From Planctomycetaceae bacterium (GTDB lineage: Bacteria; Planctomycetota; Planctomycetia; Pirellulales; Thermoguttaceae), in NCBI GenBank assembly GCA_031267635.1, contig JAIRYX010000309.1:1-6182 (forward strand): a stretch of DNA of 6,182 nt, written 5' to 3'. Position numbers and translations under genes: made by a program. A model generated the notes under the pieces. The model saw nothing but the letters and a program-made list of their open reading frames with translations, was not told the DNA's origin and ran no database searches. Below are positions 3,844-6,182 of the stretch, piece by piece. The stretch's first letter is position 1. Each line of letters opens with the position of its first letter.

Positions 3844-5679
3844 TTATTTTCCTTCCAAATAAATCAAAACCACGGCAAGGTCGGCGGGAGTAACGCCGCT
3901 AATGCGTCCGGCTTGTGAAAAGTCGCGGGGATGGATTTTGGTGAGCTTTTCACGGGCTTCGGCTCGCAAATGCGGCACGTCGTAATAATTGATTTCATCG
4001 GGAATCCGCCGCGTGCCAAGCCGTAAATTTCGGTGAATTTCTACTTCCTGACGCGCCACATAGCCGAAATACTTCGCGTCGGTCGCAACTTGTTCGGCAA
4101 TGTCCGCCGCAACATTCGCCAACTCCGGCGGATTCGACAGTAAATCGAGAATTTCCTGCCACGCCGTTTCCGGTCGGCGCAAACGTTTCAAATAGGAACC
4201 GCTTGCATCGTGATGCGTTTCAAGATAACGCTGAACCCTCGCAATTTCAGTAACTTTCTGTTCGTACACAGCCCAACGCGCGTCGTCAACCAAACCGATT
4301 TCGCGTCCTATCGGCGTTAATCGACGGTCGGCGTTGTCGTGACGTAATAACAATCGATATTCGGCACGGCTCGTGAACATACGGTACGGCTCGTCCACGC
4401 CACGAGTCACAAGATCGTCAACCATCACGCCGATATACGCTTGATCGCGTCTCGGCAACCATGAATCTTTTCCGGCAAGTTTCCTCGCCGCATTGGTTCC
4501 GGCAATCAATCCCAGCGCGCCTGCTTCCTCGTAACCGGTTGTGCCGTTGAGTTGTCCCGCGAGAAACAACCCGCTCGCTCGTTTCGTCTCTAACGAATCC
4601 CGAATCTGATCCGGCGGCGCGTAATCATATTCAATCGCGTAACCGTAACGCATGATTTCCGCATCTTCTAATCCTTCGATTCCATGAATCATCTCGTCCT
4701 GCACATCGCGCGGCAAACTGGTTGAAAATCCGTTAATATAAACCTCGTTCGTGTCGCGTCCCTCCGGTTCGAGATATAATTGATGCTGTTCTTTTTCGGC
4801 AAATCGATCAACCTTTGTTTCAATCGACGGACAATAACGCGGTCCGGTCGATTGAATTTGTCCGGTGTACATCGGAGCGCGTCCGAAATTTTTGCGGATC
4901 AATTCGTGGACTGCCGGGTTTGTCCGCGCAAGCCAACAACACATTTGTTCCTGTTCAATCCGTTGGGTGAGAAACGAAAACGGTTGCGGCGTTTCATCGC
5001 CATGTTGCGGCGTTAATTTTTCATAATGAATGGAACGGCTGTTGATTCGCGCCGGCGTTCCGGTTTTAAAACGGTCGAGTCGAATACCAAGTTGACGTAA
5101 CGATTCGCTCAATCCAACCGCTGCCGGTTCTCCGGCGCGTCCGCCGGAATAAGTCGATTCTCCGACATGAATGACGCCATGCAAAAACGTTCCGCAACAT
5201 AAAATTACAGTGCCGGCGCGGTATTTCATATTTCCATTGACCAACACGCCAATAACACGAAATTGCGCCGACTCCGAAGACGCTTTCGGAATTGGTTCGG
5301 TCAACAGTCCGATTACCGTTTCCTGCCGCAATTCGAGATTTGGTTGTTGTTCGAGATAATGTTTGACAAAAATTTTATACGCTTGTTTATCTGCCTGCGC
5401 ACGCGGTCCGTGCATAGCCGCGCCTTTACTGCGGTTGAGCATCCGAAATTGAATACCGGTTGCGTCGATAGCTCGCCCCATCAATCCGCCGAGCGCGTCG
5501 ATTTCGCGGACAATTTGTCCTTTGCCGACTCCGCCGATTGCCGGATTGCAACTCATTTGAGCAATCGTATCCGGAGAGCAAGTGAGCAACGCGGTTCGCG
5601 CACCCAACCGCGCCGCCGCAACCGCAGCTTCCACTCCGGCATGACCGCCGCCGACCACAATCACGTCATATTCTGGCAT
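3844..5679 (-). CDS. mnmG: tRNA uridine-5-carboxymethylaminomethyl modification enzyme MnmG/GidA (611 aa)
   Basis: This FAD enzyme works with the GTPase MnmE to place the (carboxymethyl)aminomethyl group on C5 of wobble U34 in tRNAs that read split codon boxes. The N-terminal Rossmann motif V-G-G-G-H-A-G-V-E (residues 9-17) binds FAD. The first family signature is NPAIGGVGKGQIVREIDALG (45-64) with Cys44 just before it, matching the E. coli Cys47 region. Cys283 in G-P-R-Y-C-P-S-I-E corresponds to E. coli Cys277. The second signature starts at AGQLNGTTGYEEAGALGLIA (374-393). FTSRAEYRLLLRHDNAD (435-451) and the C-terminal helical MnmE-binding domain (KYFGYVARQ, then FSQAGRISGVTPAD) are complete. 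The length is near the usual 620-630. The ATG at 5679 gives the standard start, MPEYDVIVVGGG, with no Shine-Dalgarno sequence. It appears intact and monocistronic. No mnmE, rsmG or parAB is visible nearby. Confidence 0.98.
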   Translation of the reverse strand: MPEYDVIVVGGGHAGVEAAVAAARLGARTALLTCSPDTIAQMSCNPAIGGVGKGQIVREIDALGGLMGRAIDATGIQFRMLNRSKGAAMHGPRAQADKQAYKIFVKHYLEQQPNLELRQETVIGLLTEPIPKASSESAQFRVIGVLVNGNMKYRAGTVILCCGTFLHGVIHVGESTYSGGRAGEPAAVGLSESLRQLGIRLDRFKTGTPARINSRSIHYEKLTPQHGDETPQPFSFLTQRIEQEQMCCWLARTNPAVHELIRKNFGRAPMYTGQIQSTGPRYCPSIETKVDRFAEKEQHQLYLEPEGRDTNEVYINGFSTSLPRDVQDEMIHGIEGLEDAEIMRYGYAIEYDYAPPDQIRDSLETKRASGLFLAGQLNGTTGYEEAGALGLIAGTNAARKLAGKDSWLPRRDQAYIGVMVDDLVTRGVDEPYRMFTSRAEYRLLLRHDNADRRLTPIGREIGLVDDARWAVYEQKVTEIARVQRYLETHHDASGSYLKRLRRPETAWQEILDLLSNPPELANVAADIAEQVATDAKYFGYVARQEVEIHRNLRLGTRRIPDEINYYDVPHLRAEAREKLTKIHPRDFSQAGRISGVTPADLAVVLIYLEGK

Positions 5680-5714
5680 AAGAACAAATATTCAGAAAAC
5701 AAAGATTCTTGATA

Positions 5715-5742
5715 ATTATCGTTAAAAATAAGGTACATTCAA
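5715..5742 (-). promoter_or_regulatory. Candidate sigma70-type promoter for mnmG
   Basis: On the minus strand, TTGAAT (5737-5742) is followed after 16 bp by GATAAT (5715-5720), a five-of-six match to the -10 consensus. Transcription would begin near 5708, about 28 bases before the mnmG ATG. The -35 box is only four of six, so this is suggestive. The dyad at 5728-5758 overlaps the -35 box and spacer. Confidence 0.4.
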
Positions 5743-5758
5743 CAAGTTTGTACCTTAT
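5728..5758. promoter_or_regulatory. Perfect 10-bp dyad upstream of mnmG (operator or terminator)
   Basis: ATAAGGTACA (5728-5737) and TGTACCTTAT (5749-5758) are exact reverse complements separated by 11 bases, which themselves contain AAC-AA-GTT. Read on the minus strand, the hairpin runs into TTATTTTTAACG, so it could act as a weak intrinsic terminator for a gene off the right edge or as an attenuator before mnmG. Because it overlaps the mnmG promoter candidate, it could equally be a repressor operator. The stem has only three G-C pairs per arm. Confidence 0.5.
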
Positions 5759-5839
5759 CATTTATGGTTAAAACCAGACAAGATCGTTACAATAATCAGG
5801 AGATAACAACAATCATTTTCTTTTAAAAGAGAAACAATC

Positions 5840-5974
5840 ATGTCCAGAAAAATATTATATCACATGATGAAAATTCGTGGATACCGGCTGATTAAATTCT
5901 CAAAGAAGGTTTCGCGGGGCAATTGGGATTTTGAAGACAAGAGAGACGCTTGCGACGAAAACTTCCGAAATTAA
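5840..5974 (+). CDS. Possible small ORF (44 aa)
   Basis: ATG at 5840 runs 44 codons to TAA at 5972-5974: a basic start (MSRKILYHMMKIRGYRL), then KFSKKVSRGNWDFEDKRD and a short acidic end. I recognise no family. A weak AAGAGA lies about 8-13 bases before the ATG. It is divergent from mnmG and its 3' end runs into the 21-nt doublet at 5962-6003. In a different frame from 5941 the DNA reads a basic heptad-like stretch (LRRKLPKLKKQFPKFKER), so the segment may be the relic of something longer. The evidence for translation is minimal. Confidence 0.2.
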   Translation: MSRKILYHMMKIRGYRLIKFSKKVSRGNWDFEDKRDACDENFRN

Positions 5975-6003
5975 AAAAGCAATTTCCGAAATTCAAAGAG
6001 CGT
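5962..6003. repeat. Degenerate 21-nt doublet
   Basis: Two adjacent 21-base units (5962-5982 and 5983-6003) agree at 16 of 21 positions and share TTCCGAAATT. The period equals that of the large array but the sequence is unrelated. Frame 5941 reads LPKLKKQ then FPKFKER, two matching heptads, and stops at TGA 6010-6012. Confidence 0.5.
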
Positions 6004-6085
6004 GTTCGCTGAGTCTCTAAAGTCACTTGCCTAATTATCCGTACCCGACATGCTTTATTATACTCCTCTTACTTTAAAATTCGTC

Positions 6086-6114
6086 TTGACGTGTGATTTT
6101 TGATTTTGTATATT
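6086..6114 (+). promoter_or_regulatory. Strong sigma70-type promoter candidate pointing out of the right edge
   Basis: TTGACG (6086-6091, five of six), an ideal 17-bp spacer, and TATATT (6109-6114) make the best promoter match in the window. Transcription would begin near 6121. A first ATG occurs at 6160, so this probably drives a gene starting at or beyond the right edge. Upstream DNA (6004-6085) is AT-rich and I see nothing else in it. Confidence 0.55.
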
Positions 6115-6159
6115 ATCGCCTGTATTTTCAATTGCCTCATTTTCCTTTTAATTATTTTT

Positions 6160-6182
6160 ATGCACTATCGATTGTTCCATAA
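6160..6182 (+). CDS. Possible start of a gene cut by the right edge
   Basis: ATG at 6160 begins an open frame (MHYRLFH) that is still open at the edge, about 40 bases after the predicted transcription start of the 6086-6114 promoter. No Shine-Dalgarno sequence precedes it. Seven codons are too few to judge coding or product. Confidence 0.15.

Noticed and set aside
5263..5712. Plus-strand ORF of 149 codons inside mnmG, and similar shorter ORFs at 4780-5016, 2536-2751 and 1181-1420
   Set aside because: These are out-of-frame readings of well-supported genes and show no family resemblance.
5680..6182. oriC, because gidA/mnmG often borders the origin
   Set aside because: I found only loose single matches to the DnaA box (TTATCCGTA near 6035, TTATCCGAA near 1893), no cluster, and no dnaA, rsmG or parAB nearby.
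1..6182. tRNA or rRNA genes, integrase, transposase or attachment site
   Set aside because: I saw no cloverleaf with a T-loop consensus, no rRNA-like stretch and no recombinase motifs on either strand.

Overview
The window looks like chromosomal DNA from a planctomycete, possibly a gut-type member of the Pirellulales. This is an inference from three genes. One is a 190-aa protein whose W-E-K-A-P-V-L-P-I and F-T-D-H-L-S-D-R blocks I associate from memory with planctomycete hypothetical proteins. The second is an NDK with an A-G-T-I-R-G-D-F-S core. The third is a radical SAM protein of the COG0731-like type with a C-N-F-H-C-V-Y-C cluster motif. Coding GC is moderate, intergenic DNA is AT-rich, and only one gene has a clear Shine-Dalgarno sequence.

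Layout. Positions 1-780 hold no convincing gene. They contain a 21-bp tandem array (220-660, exactly 21 units of 21 bp with a nearly uniform core of 11 units) flanked by two same-orientation copies of a roughly 100-120 bp dispersed repeat. An AT-rich spacer follows. Next come two plus-strand genes, the 190-aa hypothetical protein (1147-1719) and ndk (2018-2464). Then there are two minus-strand genes, a radical SAM protein (2513-3436, convergent with ndk) and mnmG/gidA (3844-5679). The last 500 bp hold a dyad/promoter region upstream of mnmG, a doubtful 44-codon ORF, a short second stretch of 21-nt periodicity and a strong-looking promoter pointing out of the right edge.

The most interesting content is non-genic. 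One family of imperfect repeats occurs five times, in both orientations. It occupies all three longer spacers in the left two thirds of the window: around the array, before ndk, and twice between mnmG and the radical SAM gene. The array itself is open in all six frames, is built of alternating small palindromes at about one helical turn, and sits at the centre of nested inverted repeats. Whether it is a decayed heptad-repeat gene, a protein-binding array or selfish DNA cannot be settled from this sequence.

Functionally, ndk supplies NTP/dNTPs and MnmG modifies the tRNA wobble uridine. The radical SAM protein may also act on RNA, but its substrate is unknown. The genes do not form one operon: directions differ, and a hairpin terminator candidate lies between mnmG and the radical SAM gene.
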